Origin: an uncultured Bacteroidales bacterium
GTDB taxonomy: Bacteria; Bacteroidota; Bacteroidia; Bacteroidales; Muribaculaceae
Length of the DNA stretch: 48,606 bases
Direction of reading: 5' to 3'
NCBI GenBank assembly: GCA_947176235.1
Contig: CAMWPM010000012.1
Span: 1 to 48,606, forward strand
Shown here: positions 25,988 through 34,599 of the stretch, piece after piece
Numbering within the stretch: position 1 is the first letter of the stretch
Layout: each line of letters starts with the position of its first letter
The notes under the pieces: model-generated
What the model was told of the DNA's origin: nothing
What the model saw: the letters and a program-made list of their open reading frames with translations, nothing else
Databases searched by the model: none
Position numbers and translations under genes: made by a program

Positions 25988-27258
25988 AAGTAGACGTATT
26001 GCTCGGGCTCCAGTGGGGCGACGAAGGAAAGGGTAAGGTAGTTGACGTGTTGACTCCGCGTTACGATGTGGTGGCACGATTCCAGGGCGGTCCCAACGCC
26101 GGTCACACCCTCGAGTTTGACGGTAAGAAATATGTGCTTCGCTCTATTCCGTCGGGCATCTTCCAGAACGGTCAGATCAACATCATTGGTAATGGCGTGG
26201 TGCTCGATCCCGTGCTTTTCCGTGAGGAAGCCGAAGCTTTGGAAAAAAGCGGGGTAGATCTCCGTAAAGTGCTGAAGATTTCCAAGAAAGCTCACCTGAT
26301 CATGCCTACGCACCGACTGCTTGACGCCGCCAATGAAAAAGCCAAGGGCGGAGCCAAGATCGGCACGACAGGCAAGGGTATCGGTCCGACATACACCGAC
26401 AAAATCTCGCGCAACGGCTTGCGCCTCGGCGATACGCTGGCTCCTGACTTCAAGGAGAAGTACGAAGCCGCCCGCAACCGTCATCTCGCCCAGCTAAAGG
26501 CGATGGGGGAGGCGCCGGAATATGCCGAACTTGAGGCCCGCTGGCTTGATGCGATCGACTATCTCCGCACCTACGACATTATCGACAGTGAATATGTGGT
26601 AAATAATCTCCTCCGTGAAGGAAAGCGTGTGCTCTGCGAGGGTGCGCAAGGCACACTTCTCGACGTGGATTTCGGTTCCTATCCCTTCGTGACGTCGAGC
26701 AACACCACCTGTGCCGGAGCGTGCACGGGTCTGGGTGTCGCACCTAATAAAATCGGAGAAGTCTACGGTATCTTCAAGGCTTACTGTACGCGTGTTGGAA
26801 GCGGACCTTTCCCCACGGAACTTCATGATGCTACAGGCAAGCTGATACGTGATCTCGGTCATGAATACGGAGCTGTGACAGGCCGTGAACGCCGATGTGG
26901 CTGGATCGATCTTGTTGCTCTCAAATATGCAATAATGATCAACGGCGTGACCCGATTGATAATGATGAAGAGTGACGTGCTCGATGGATTCGACGAGGTG
27001 AAAGCCTGTGTAGCCTACGAGATTGACGGCAAGATCACCGAGGAATTCCCATTTACGGTCGATGATTCCCGCATCAAGCCCATCTACGAGACTCTTCCCG
27101 GGTGGAAGACCGACATGACGGCTTTCCGCAGTGAGGATCAGTTCCCTGCGGAATTCAAGGCCTACATCGACTTCCTCGAAAAGAAGCTTGAGACGCCCAT
27201 CACCATCATCTCCATCGGTCCCGACCGGGAGCAGACGATCGAGCGTCATCTGAAATGA
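25984..27258 (+). CDS. purA: Adenylosuccinate synthase
   Basis: The 424-residue enzyme joins IMP and aspartate using GTP, the first committed step to AMP. The diagnostic motifs are present: QWGDEGKGK at the N-terminus, GPNAGHT, GTTGKGIGPTYTDK (about 120-134), CEGAQGTLLDVDFG and GRERRCGWID. Length is normal for the family. It overlaps the Fur-like gene by 4 nt and is followed 58 bp later by the DUF1015 gene. Confidence 0.97.
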   Translation: MKVDVLLGLQWGDEGKGKVVDVLTPRYDVVARFQGGPNAGHTLEFDGKKYVLRSIPSGIFQNGQINIIGNGVVLDPVLFREEAEALEKSGVDLRKVLKISKKAHLIMPTHRLLDAANEKAKGGAKIGTTGKGIGPTYTDKISRNGLRLGDTLAPDFKEKYEAARNRHLAQLKAMGEAPEYAELEARWLDAIDYLRTYDIIDSEYVVNNLLREGKRVLCEGAQGTLLDVDFGSYPFVTSSNTTCAGACTGLGVAPNKIGEVYGIFKAYCTRVGSGPFPTELHDATGKLIRDLGHEYGAVTGRERRCGWIDLVALKYAIMINGVTRLIMMKSDVLDGFDEVKACVAYEIDGKITEEFPFTVDDSRIKPIYETLPGWKTDMTAFRSEDQFPAEFKAYIDFLEKKLETPITIISIGPDREQTIERHLK

Positions 27259-27316
27259 CCCAATCAATTCCGACACCTTAAATCATACTGTCATACACTC
27301 TTAATCTCAACTGATT

Positions 27317-28561
27317 ATGGCAAAAGTAAAACCATTCAGAGGAGTCCGTCCTCCCCGTCACATGGTGGAGGAAGTGGCATCACGTCCCTACGACGTGCTC
27401 AACTCAGCCGAAGCACGTGCAGAAGCGGAAGGCAATCCCAAGTCACTCTATCACATTATAAAACCGGAGATTGACTTTGAAGCAGGCACTGACGAACACG
27501 ACGAACGCGTCTACAAAAAAGCTGTAGAGAACTTCGAGGCTTTTCAGCGTAACGGATGGCTTGTGCAGGACGATAAGGAACACTATTATATCTACGCCCA
27601 GACGATGAACGGGCGCACGCAGTACGGCATCGTGATAGCGGCTAACGTCGACGACTACATGGAGGAGCGCATCAAGAAACATGAGCTCACGCGCCGCGAC
27701 AAGGAGGAGGACCGCATGAAGCACGTGCGCGTCAATAATGCCAACATAGAGCCGGTGTTCTTTGCTTTCCCTGACAATGAGCCGCTGCAGAAGGTGATCG
27801 ACACGGTGACCGCCGGTGAACCCGACTATGATTTCGTGGCTCCCGACGGCTTCGGACACCACTTCTGGGTAATTGATAATGAGGAACTTATAGCTACAAT
27901 CACCTCGGAATTTGAAAAAATCCCCCACCTCTATATCGCTGACGGTCATCATCGTACGGCAGCTGCAGCTCTTGTAGGCAACGAAAAGGCCAAAGCTAAT
28001 CCCGGGCATCGCGGTGATGAGGAGTACAATTTCTTCCTTGCTGTGGCTTTCCCTGCCTCACATCTCAACATCATCGACTATAACCGCGTGGTGAAGGATC
28101 TCAACGGTCTCTCTCCTCAGGAGTTCCTGCAGCGGTTGGAGAAGGATTTCGTAGTTGAGAAAAAAGGCAGTGAAATATATGCTCCCTCGTCTCTTCATAA
28201 CTTCTCGCTTTATCTCGATGGCGAGTGGTATTCGCTTACTGCCCGTGAAGGCAGATATGATGACAACGATCCGATCGGAGTGCTTGACGTGACAATCTCC
28301 AGTGATCTGATTCTCCGTGACATACTGGGGATCACAGACCTGCGTTCCGACAAGCGTATCGACTTCGTCGGAGGTATCAGAGGTCTGGGTGAACTTAAGC
28401 GCAGAGTCGATAGCGGCGAGATGGCTGTAGCCCTTGCTCTTTATCCGGTATCGATGAAGCAGCTGATGGATATTGCCGACAGCGGTAACATCATGCCCCC
28501 GAAGACCACATGGTTTGAGCCTAAACTCAGATCCGGTCTGGTCATCCATAAACTTGATTGA
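27317..28561 (+). CDS. DUF1015 family protein
   Basis: The 414-residue protein matches DUF1015: KPFRGVRPP at the N-terminus, RPYDVLNSAEA (about 22-32), the HELTRRDKEEDR segment, and IADGHHRTAAAAL near 213. The family is widespread and often near serine biosynthesis genes, but its reaction is not established. The conserved ADGHHR motif suggests an active or ligand site. No membrane segment or signal peptide is present, so it is cytosolic. A terminator follows, so it probably closes the fur-purA unit. Confidence 0.88.
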   Translation: MAKVKPFRGVRPPRHMVEEVASRPYDVLNSAEARAEAEGNPKSLYHIIKPEIDFEAGTDEHDERVYKKAVENFEAFQRNGWLVQDDKEHYYIYAQTMNGRTQYGIVIAANVDDYMEERIKKHELTRRDKEEDRMKHVRVNNANIEPVFFAFPDNEPLQKVIDTVTAGEPDYDFVAPDGFGHHFWVIDNEELIATITSEFEKIPHLYIADGHHRTAAAALVGNEKAKANPGHRGDEEYNFFLAVAFPASHLNIIDYNRVVKDLNGLSPQEFLQRLEKDFVVEKKGSEIYAPSSLHNFSLYLDGEWYSLTAREGRYDDNDPIGVLDVTISSDLILRDILGITDLRSDKRIDFVGGIRGLGELKRRVDSGEMAVALALYPVSMKQLMDIADSGNIMPPKTTWFEPKLRSGLVIHKLD

Positions 28562-28566
28562 TCCGT

Positions 28567-28612
28567 AACAAATTGACAGAGGTCATCGACAAAACGATGG
28601 CCTTTGTTGTTA
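28567..28612 (+). terminator. Intrinsic terminator after DUF1015 gene
   Basis: A 9-bp stem aggtcatcg/cgatggcct (one G-U pair) with a 6-nt loop is extended by an outer aacaaa/tttgtt pairing and followed by a T-rich run. It lies directly after the DUF1015 stop. Confidence 0.75.
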
Positions 28613-28676
28613 TATATTGAAATTACTCCCGCCTGGATGGGACAACACGGTAAACTTTGAAAAAGATAAAAAGATT

Positions 28677-29339
28677 ATGATAGTAAATTCTGCAAGATTC
28701 GTAGTGAGCAACTCCACGGTTGCCTCCTGCCCTGATGAAGAACGACATGAATACGCCTTTATCGGACGAAGCAATGTCGGGAAATCCTCACTCATCAATA
28801 TGCTGACCGGCAATCGCAAACTTGCCATGACGTCAGCCACACCCGGAAAGACGACGCTTATCAACCATTTTCTTGTCAACGATTCCTGGTATATCGTCGA
28901 CTTGCCCGGCTATGGATTTGCAATGCGAAGCAAGGAGGGGAGAAAGCAGATCGACCGTATCATCCGCGAATACATCCTTCATCGTCCGCAGATGACAAAC
29001 CTGTTCCTTCTGATCGACGTGCGCCACGATCCACAGAAGATTGATCTGGAGTTTATGGACTGGCTTGGCGAAAATGGCGTACCTTTCAGCATAGTATTTA
29101 CTAAACTTGACAAGCTGTCGCCAACCGCGGGCAAGAAGCAGATGGCAAAATATTGCGAGATGCTTCTTGAAAAATGGGAGGAACTTCCCCCCGTATTCGC
29201 TACGTCGAGTGCTGATGGCAGAGGACGCGGCGCCATTCTCGATTATATAGAGGAGCTTAACAGATTGCCCGTTGCCTCGGCTGCGGATGAGAAAGATGTG
29301 GGCGAATCATCAGAAGAAATCGATCATTCGGAAGAGTAG
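28677..29339 (+). CDS. engB: Ribosome biogenesis GTPase EngB (YihA/YsxC)
   Basis: The 220-residue GTPase assists 50S subunit assembly. All G motifs are visible: G1 GRSNVGKSS, a GKTTLINHF stretch, G3 DLPGYGF, G4 TKLDK and G5 SSADGRG. I chose the ATG at 28677; a TTG-initiated frame 60 bp upstream would add 20 residues that overlap the preceding terminator. The C-terminal 20 residues are acidic and Ser-rich beyond the usual fold. Confidence 0.92.
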   Translation: MIVNSARFVVSNSTVASCPDEERHEYAFIGRSNVGKSSLINMLTGNRKLAMTSATPGKTTLINHFLVNDSWYIVDLPGYGFAMRSKEGRKQIDRIIREYILHRPQMTNLFLLIDVRHDPQKIDLEFMDWLGENGVPFSIVFTKLDKLSPTAGKKQMAKYCEMLLEKWEELPPVFATSSADGRGRGAILDYIEELNRLPVASAADEKDVGESSEEIDHSEE

Positions 29340-29413
29340 AGAACAATTGTTAGGTCGCGAATGTTATTAATAGAGAAGCAACAAAATTTTCAACTATTTA
29401 AAATATCTGAACT

Positions 29414-29590
29414 ATGGACAAGAAAAACACAATGAACGAGACCTATAATAAAGCGGAAGCTCTTCGTGATTTACCCGGGGCAGGCATTGACTATGCCGAT
29501 GATGAAAAGACCACGTCAGCCGAAGTGAAAGAGCGCACAAAGACTCTTGAAAACAATCCCCGTGACACTGACGACAAGATGCCGGGCTAA
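29414..29590 (+). CDS. Small acidic/basic hydrophilic protein (58 aa)
   Basis: A 58-codon frame (MDKKNTMNET to TDDKMPG) runs from an ATG to TAA. I do not recognise it. The product is strongly hydrophilic, with Asp, Glu, Lys and Thr making up about half the residues, and has no signal or membrane segment. It lies 74 bp after engB and before a strong terminator, in a gap otherwise lacking genes, which supports it being a real small gene. No SD-like site is visible, as expected in Bacteroidota. Confidence 0.55.
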   Translation: MDKKNTMNETYNKAEALRDLPGAGIDYADDEKTTSAEVKERTKTLENNPRDTDDKMPG

Positions 29591-29676
29591 AACACACATG
29601 TCCTGACTTATTGGACTTTGTATTTGACAGTTACTACTGCACAAGGCGTAACGTTGATAACATCGTTGAAAACTTT

Positions 29677-29720
29677 AATCGGATCCGAACTTGTTTATTC
29701 GGGTCCGATTTTTTAATTTT
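29677..29720 (+). terminator. Intrinsic terminator after the small ORF
   Basis: A 13-bp stem aatcggatccgaa/ttcgggtccgatt with one G-T pair is followed by ttttttaatttt. Its 3' half overlaps the promoter of the following HU/SPOR gene. Confidence 0.88.
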
Positions 29721-29721
29721 G
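29690..29721 (+). promoter_or_regulatory. Promoter overlapping terminator, nearly leaderless HU/SPOR gene
   Basis: CTTG at 29690-29693 and TAATTTTG at 29714-29721 with 20 bp between form a -33/-7 pair. The ATG at 29729 begins 8 bp after the -7 box, so the leader would be a few nucleotides at most. The -33 element lies in the terminator loop. Confidence 0.6.
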
Positions 29722-29728
29722 TGGTCGA

Positions 29729-30736
29729 ATGAACATCATCTGTCACATAGAGCAGCTTCTGCGCGTCCATGATTGTGTGGTCGTGCCAGGATTCGGTGCG
29801 TTTGTCGCATCGGCGACCCATGCTGTGCCCGCAGCTGACTCACTGACGATATCGGCGCCCCGGCGTTCGGTGATGTTCAATCCCGAACTGAACCATAACG
29901 ACGGACTTCTTGCAGCCTCAATTGTTCGCCGTGACGGACTGACGTTTGAGATGGCGATGCAGCGGATCACTGATGAAGTGTCGCTCACTCATGCCATGCT
30001 CCGAACCACAGGATTTATGAAGTTCGGATCACTCGGAGAATTTCGTCTCAATCACGATTTCCTTGATTTCGTACCTGTTCAGTCCGATAATTCGGCTGCA
30101 AATCCCTGGTCGTTCCTTCCTCCGCTTCCTCTCCTCACCATCCAGCAGGCGCAGGAGAAAGAACCGACCGTAATAGTTGCCTCTCCCGATAAGTTTTACG
30201 TTCCGGTCAGCAGGAACATTTTTAGAGTTGCAGCTTCTTTAGCTGTGATTGTGGCCCTCGGATTAATGTTGCTCTCGATTCCTGTCAATATCGACAGTTC
30301 AACTGTGTTTGCTTCCGTATTCCGCGGTTTCGGTCAGTCATCAGAAGTTGCTGACGTTCATGATGCACAGGCGTTGCTTACTGACGCGGCAGATAGCCTT
30401 TTTCCTTATGCTGAAGCGGATTTCTCATCTTCTGCTGAATGTGAAATTCTAATAGCTGTAGGGACGGAAAACGCCGGGAGCGAGACCTCCGAGATTCCCG
30501 CGCCGATCGTTGTCAATCCGTATCGTGTAATTGTGGCGTCGCTTGCCACCAAGGCTCTGGCGGAAAAGTACATCACCGAACATGATGATCCGGCTATGCG
30601 TGTTCATGACTCGGGCGAGGGGCGTCACAGGGTCTACGTAGCTGAAGCGAATACCCTCCAGGAGGCACTTGCAATAGCGGAGTCGCCCGAGATGACGACC
30701 CGCTATGGTGATGGTGTTTGGGTAAGCCGACACTGA
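29729..30736 (+). CDS. HU-like (CCDC81-type) and SPOR domain membrane protein
   Basis: The 335-residue protein starts with HU-like repeats (VVPGFGAFVAS, FNPELNHNDGLLA, FGSLGEFRL; about 1-125) of the prokaryotic CCDC81 type. A single transmembrane helix (about 164-184) and a linker follow, and then a SPOR domain (about 255-335; YRVIVASLATKALAEKY). The SPOR domain should bind denuded peptidoglycan at the division site from the periplasm, leaving the HU-like part in the cytoplasm. Such proteins are typical of Bacteroidota. A link between nucleoid and septum is inference. It is a single-gene unit bounded by terminators. Confidence 0.85.
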   Translation: MNIICHIEQLLRVHDCVVVPGFGAFVASATHAVPAADSLTISAPRRSVMFNPELNHNDGLLAASIVRRDGLTFEMAMQRITDEVSLTHAMLRTTGFMKFGSLGEFRLNHDFLDFVPVQSDNSAANPWSFLPPLPLLTIQQAQEKEPTVIVASPDKFYVPVSRNIFRVAASLAVIVALGLMLLSIPVNIDSSTVFASVFRGFGQSSEVADVHDAQALLTDAADSLFPYAEADFSSSAECEILIAVGTENAGSETSEIPAPIVVNPYRVIVASLATKALAEKYITEHDDPAMRVHDSGEGRHRVYVAEANTLQEALAIAESPEMTTRYGDGVWVSRH

Positions 30737-30741
30737 AACTC

Positions 30742-30776
30742 CCGTATCTGTGCCGGCGCAGGATACGGTTTTTTTA
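30742..30776 (+). terminator. Intrinsic terminator after HU/SPOR gene
   Basis: A 7-bp stem ccgtatc/gatacgg with an internal GC-rich loop is followed by eight T residues. It isolates the HU/SPOR gene from the nitroreductase gene. Confidence 0.9.
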
Positions 30777-30854
30777 TAATGTAAATTTTGAAATTCCCTA
30801 ACCATTCAGACATGCTGAAAACGGCAGCCTGACTCAACTCTGAATCGCCAAAAT

Positions 30855-31394
30855 ATGGAAAACAACTTTCACGATCTTATAGTCAATCGCCGAAGCATCC
30901 GACGCTACGCGGATCGCCCCATTGATGCTAACGATGTGAGATTAATAATGGAGGCCGCGCTCATGGCACCCACGTCGAAAAGCAGTCGCTCATGGCAGTT
31001 TGTTCTCGTGGAGGATCCGGAGATGCTTGAGCGTCTCAGCCACTGCAAGCCAGCAGGGCAGACGTCGTTGACGCGCTGTCCGCTCGCCATTGTCGTGGCT
31101 GCGGACCCCACGCTTTCCGATCCTTGGATTGAAGATGCGTCGGTGGCGGCAACATATATTCAGCTACAGGCTGAAGCTCTGGGGCTCGGATCCTGCTGGG
31201 TGCAGGTGCGCGGGCGTTTTGATGCGGCGGGGGTGCCTGCCGAGGAGATTGTGCAGGAGGCGCTTGGAATGCCTGACACCATGCCAGTGGAGTGTATCAT
31301 CACCATCGGTTACAAGGACGAGGAGAGAAAGCCTCAGAATCTTGAGAAACTGCAGTGGGAGAAGGTGCACATCGGGAAATGGAAGCAGGATTGA
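30855..31394 (+). CDS. Nitroreductase family protein
   Basis: The 179-residue protein has the FMN-dependent nitroreductase pattern: NRRSIRRYADRPI at the N-terminus, MAPTSKSSRSWQFV (about 36-49), and a C-terminal GYKDEERKP. Members reduce nitro groups, quinones or flavins using NAD(P)H; the substrate cannot be deduced. It overlaps the DUF2520 gene and probably starts a four-gene run to maf. Confidence 0.88.
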   Translation: MENNFHDLIVNRRSIRRYADRPIDANDVRLIMEAALMAPTSKSSRSWQFVLVEDPEMLERLSHCKPAGQTSLTRCPLAIVVAADPTLSDPWIEDASVAATYIQLQAEALGLGSCWVQVRGRFDAAGVPAEEIVQEALGMPDTMPVECIITIGYKDEERKPQNLEKLQWEKVHIGKWKQD

Positions 31395-32170
31395 AGATTT
31401 CCATACTTGGGTCGGGCAACGTTGCCACGCATCTGGCGCTTGCCCTTTCTGCCTCCGGACATGAAATCGCTGAGATTTACAGCCGGGATCTCTCCCACGC
31501 GCGCCGCCTTGCGGAAAGAATCGGGTGTGGGGCGATAGATAGCCTTGAAAGTCTTTCCTCTGATTCCGCTGTCTATCTCATAGCCGTGAGCGATGATGCT
31601 GTGGCTGAGATAATGAATTTATTGCCAAATGGATTGGGTGATGAAGGAATCTGGTGCCACACGGCAGGAAGCGTAGGGCTGTCGGCGCTCGAAAGTAGGA
31701 GGAAGAGGGGCGTTTTTTACCCGTTGCAGACGTTCTCCCGCACTGTTGATGTGGATGTGAGAGCAGTCCCTTTTATCATAGAAGGGAGCGACGAGTGGGT
31801 GGCTTCCCGACTTGAATCCCTCGCACGTTCCATCTCGGATGAGGTGACGCGAGGTGACAGCAGCAGGCGTCGGACCATTCATGTCGCCGCCGTATTCGCC
31901 TGCAATTTTCCGATGTATCTTTGGTCCGTGTCGGAGCGTCTGCTCAACGACGCCGGACTTGACATGAGCCTTCTGCACCCGCTGATGCGTGTCACTCTTG
32001 ACAAGGCAATGAATAATCATCCGAAGGATGTGATGACCGGACCGGCTCGGAGGGGCGACATTTCAGTGATCGCAGATCATTTGCGCTCACTTGAAGGGAC
32101 GGATATGAGGCTGTACAAGATGCTGTCGGATGAAATTATTGCCGCTTATGCTCCCGGAAAGAAGGAATAA
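31379..32170 (+). CDS. Rossmann-like/DUF2520 protein
   Basis: The 263-residue protein begins with a nucleotide-binding fold (ILGSGNVATHLALAL) and continues into a DUF2520-type helical domain (HVAAVFACNFPMYLWSVSERLL, about 165-186). It resembles NADP-dependent dehydrogenases of the ProC/F420-like group, but no substrate is known. The ATG at 31379 overlaps the nitroreductase by 16 nt; a TTG at 31391, overlapping that gene's stop, is an alternative start. Coupling is likely either way. Confidence 0.8.
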   Translation: MEAGLKISILGSGNVATHLALALSASGHEIAEIYSRDLSHARRLAERIGCGAIDSLESLSSDSAVYLIAVSDDAVAEIMNLLPNGLGDEGIWCHTAGSVGLSALESRRKRGVFYPLQTFSRTVDVDVRAVPFIIEGSDEWVASRLESLARSISDEVTRGDSSRRRTIHVAAVFACNFPMYLWSVSERLLNDAGLDMSLLHPLMRVTLDKAMNNHPKDVMTGPARRGDISVIADHLRSLEGTDMRLYKMLSDEIIAAYAPGKKE

Positions 32171-32199
32171 AATTGTCACTATAATCAGTTGAAAAAGAT

Positions 32200-32724
32200 A
32201 TGAGTAAGACCGACTATGACCTGACCGGAATCCGTGCCTTCGTCTTTGACGTGGACGGAGTGCTCTCACCATCCACCATTCCTCTCGGAGCGGACGGGAC
32301 TCCATGCAGAATGGTCAATATCAAGGATGGATATGCCATGCAGCTTGCCGTGAAGCATGGGTATCTGCTTGCTATCATTACCGGTGCGGATACGGAGGCT
32401 CTGCGGGTGAGATACGGTGCGCTCGGCATAAAGGAGATCTACCTGAAGGCATCGCGCAAAATCCCTGTGCTGACCGACCTTCTCGAACGTTATGGACTGA
32501 AGGAGGATCAGGTGGTTTATGTCGGTGACGACATCCCCGACATCGAGTGCATGCGTCACGTCGGACTGTCGGTTGCTCCCTCTGATGCAGCCCCTGAGGT
32601 AAAGGCTATAGCGCGCTATATTTCTCCGGTCAACGGCGGATATGGTGTTGCGCGGGATATTATCGAGCAGGTGATGCGGGCGCAGGGTGAATGGATGTCG
32701 TCGGAAAAAGCGTTTGGATGGTGA
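32200..32724 (+). CDS. kdsC: KdsC-type HAD phosphatase
   Basis: The 174-residue protein is a small HAD phosphatase without a large cap: FDVDGVLSPS carries the DxD nucleophile and acid, IITGA the second motif, and YVGDDIPDI the metal-binding acids. This size and the VNIKDGYAMQLAVKHG block match 3-deoxy-D-manno-octulosonate-8-phosphate phosphatase, which makes free Kdo for LPS. It lies 2 bp before maf. Confidence 0.88.
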   Translation: MSKTDYDLTGIRAFVFDVDGVLSPSTIPLGADGTPCRMVNIKDGYAMQLAVKHGYLLAIITGADTEALRVRYGALGIKEIYLKASRKIPVLTDLLERYGLKEDQVVYVGDDIPDIECMRHVGLSVAPSDAAPEVKAIARYISPVNGGYGVARDIIEQVMRAQGEWMSSEKAFGW

Positions 32725-32725
32725 T

Positions 32726-33319
32726 ATGAAAGAATTTACAATACCTAAAGTGTTACTTGCGAGCGGTTCGCCGCGTCGCAGGCAGTTGCTTGCCGATGCC
32801 GGCTATGATGTGGTGACCGTAACATCGCGTGAGGTGGAGGAGTCATATCCGTTCACGCTTGATGCGGAGAATGTAGCCGAATATCTGTCGAAACTAAAAT
32901 TCGATGCATACGCGGATATGGCAGGCAAAGATGGCAGAATATTGCTGACAGCCGATACGGTTGTAGTGGTTGACGGCAAGGTGCTCGGCAAACCTGCCGA
33001 TGCCCGTGAAGCAAAAAAAATGCTCAGAAGCCTCAGCGGGCGCACGCATCACGTCATCACAGGTGTCACGCTTGGCGACGGAGTGTCGACGCGGTCGTTC
33101 TCCGTCACCACCCAGGTGCATTTCGACACGTTGTCGGATGCTCAAATCGACTACTATATTGCTATTTATAAGCCATTTGACAAGGCGGGAGCCTACGGCA
33201 TTCAGGAGTGGATCGGTCTTGTCGGCATCAAGGGGATTGACGGCTGTTTCTACAATGTGATGGGGCTACCTGTCAACGCCATAGACCGTGCGATAGCTGA
33301 AATCCGGAAATCAATCTGA
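32726..33319 (+). CDS. maf: Maf-like nucleotide pyrophosphatase
   Basis: The 197-residue protein carries the Maf signature LLASGSPRRRQLL at the N-terminus and LLTADTVVVVDGKVLGKP near 75-92. Maf proteins hydrolyse dTTP, UTP and related nucleotides and affect cell division. The ATG at 32726 follows the kdsC stop by 1 nt; an earlier in-frame start would overlap kdsC by 38 nt and add 13 non-conserved residues. Its end overlaps the convergent ATP-grasp-like gene by 9 bp. Confidence 0.9.
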   Translation: MKEFTIPKVLLASGSPRRRQLLADAGYDVVTVTSREVEESYPFTLDAENVAEYLSKLKFDAYADMAGKDGRILLTADTVVVVDGKVLGKPADAREAKKMLRSLSGRTHHVITGVTLGDGVSTRSFSVTTQVHFDTLSDAQIDYYIAIYKPFDKAGAYGIQEWIGLVGIKGIDGCFYNVMGLPVNAIDRAIAEIRKSI

Positions 33320-34471
33320 CCCTACCGACACAGTTATGTCGAAGGGGGAGGAGGAGGGGGAGAGAAATAATCGTCCGTCGGTCAGTTTTCCGTTGGTGAA
33401 ACGGGGAGGGGGAAGAGTTTTGCCTGTATTGGAGGCATGTGGTGTGACCGAAAAAACACCGGTGACATTCTCGGGAAGAAGACGCTGTCGGAGATCGTGT
33501 GCGACGAAGCCCATGGTGCGTCGCAAGTTTATTTCCACACAAGGATTTATGAGCATTTCAGTCCCGGTGCAGTAGATCATCATGTCCACGCCGAGAGGCC
33601 CGCTGTAGACGTCGCCTACGATCTCGGCGAGTGCACTCCCCACCGCAGTCTCCGTAGTGTGGAACAGACCAGTGTCCAAACCGGAAATTCCCGAAAGGTG
33701 CGCAACTATTTCATCATCAGTCATTAGCACGTTGGAGGAGTAGGAGGTGAGGGAGGAATTGGTGTGGAATAGAGAGTATCCGACGAATGTGACGTGTCCA
33801 CAACCGTCCGATTCATAGAGCATTGCGAAATCCTGAACTTTGTCAAGAGCCACTTCCGACATGACGAATCCTTGCCGCCGAATTATTCCCATGCAGCGGC
33901 GCAACGTGTCATCGCAGGTCATCGATGACGTGCAGAATACGCCACGCCCGCTGCTTGACCATGGTGCTTTGATGAAAAGAGCCGGATTTTCGGCAAGTGC
34001 CATTTTGCAATCATTCTCGTTAGTCAGTTTGCATGGTAAAGCGGGGAGAGGATAGGGGAGACGTGGGGAGAGGCGGGAAAGTAACTCCACAGTGGACAAT
34101 CGGCTGCTTAGCATACGGATATTGTCGAGGCTTGACTCTGAGGGGAAAATATCTTTAGATAATCCACAGTGTATTAGTTCGTTGCATATTGCCTTCGACC
34201 ATCCCCAGGGCGCAATTCCGGCAATGTGGAGATGGGGGAGGGAAGCGGGGGTGACTGGAGTGGCGAGTGAGAATTTATCAGTGACATATAGCGCCTCGTC
34301 GATCAGTTGATGCGGGACAAGGACGAAATCATAGAGCGGATCCGCCCACCAGAGAGGGAGCAGAGCGCCACTCAGCCGAAGGCTGACGGCAGCAGGCGGA
34401 GGAGTGTAGCGAGCTACGTTTGCCGCCAGTGCGAGGTCGTTTTCGGGGTTGAAGATGTGAAGTTTCGCCAT
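33311..34471 (-). CDS. ATP-grasp-like protein, unknown substrate
   Basis: The 386-residue protein has no signal peptide. The middle and C-terminal parts resemble an ATP-grasp fold: ALFIKAPWSSSGRGVF (about 165-180) would be the ATP-binding lysine and glycine loop, and NPCVEINLRRTMG (about 325-337) the metal-binding acid-asparagine motif. The N-terminus, FNPENDLALAANVARYTPP, is distinctive and conserved in similar Bacteroidota proteins as I recall them. It is likely a carboxylate-amine or peptide ligase. A TAATTTTG box 21 bp upstream would drive it, divergent from the exopolysaccharide operon. Confidence 0.6.
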   Translation of the reverse strand: MAKLHIFNPENDLALAANVARYTPPPAAVSLRLSGALLPLWWADPLYDFVLVPHQLIDEALYVTDKFSLATPVTPASLPHLHIAGIAPWGWSKAICNELIHCGLSKDIFPSESSLDNIRMLSSRLSTVELLSRLSPRLPYPLPALPCKLTNENDCKMALAENPALFIKAPWSSSGRGVFCTSSMTCDDTLRRCMGIIRRQGFVMSEVALDKVQDFAMLYESDGCGHVTFVGYSLFHTNSSLTSYSSNVLMTDDEIVAHLSGISGLDTGLFHTTETAVGSALAEIVGDVYSGPLGVDMMIYCTGTEMLINPCVEINLRRTMGFVAHDLRQRLLPENVTGVFSVTPHASNTGKTLPPPRFTNGKLTDGRLFLSPSSSPFDITVSVGSD

Positions 34472-34492
34472 TTTTGAAAAAAATTCGCGTTA

Positions 34493-34500
34493 CAAAATTA
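34493..34500 (-). promoter_or_regulatory. Putative -7 box for ATP-grasp-like gene
   Basis: The minus-strand TAATTTTG matches TAnnTTTG 21 bp before the ATG at 34471. No clear -33 TTTG is present in the AT-rich upstream DNA. Confidence 0.45.
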
Positions 34501-34560
34501 TGAAATTTTAAGTTATCATGAATTTTATGTTGTAAAATATATAAAAAAAGTTCGATAAGG

Positions 34561-34592
34561 TTTGGTCAAGAGGCTAAAAATCATTACTTTTG
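34561..34592 (+). promoter_or_regulatory. Promoter of the exopolysaccharide operon
   Basis: TTTG at 34561-34564 and TACTTTTG at 34585-34592 with exactly 20 bp between are a full match to the Bacteroidota promoter. It lies about 255 bp upstream of the UpxY-type gene, so the transcript begins with a long leader. Confidence 0.8.
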
Positions 34593-34599
34593 TGTATGA

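Noticed and set aside
26494-27276. 260-codon antisense frame over purA
   Set aside because: It overlaps an unmistakable adenylosuccinate synthase and shows no family features.
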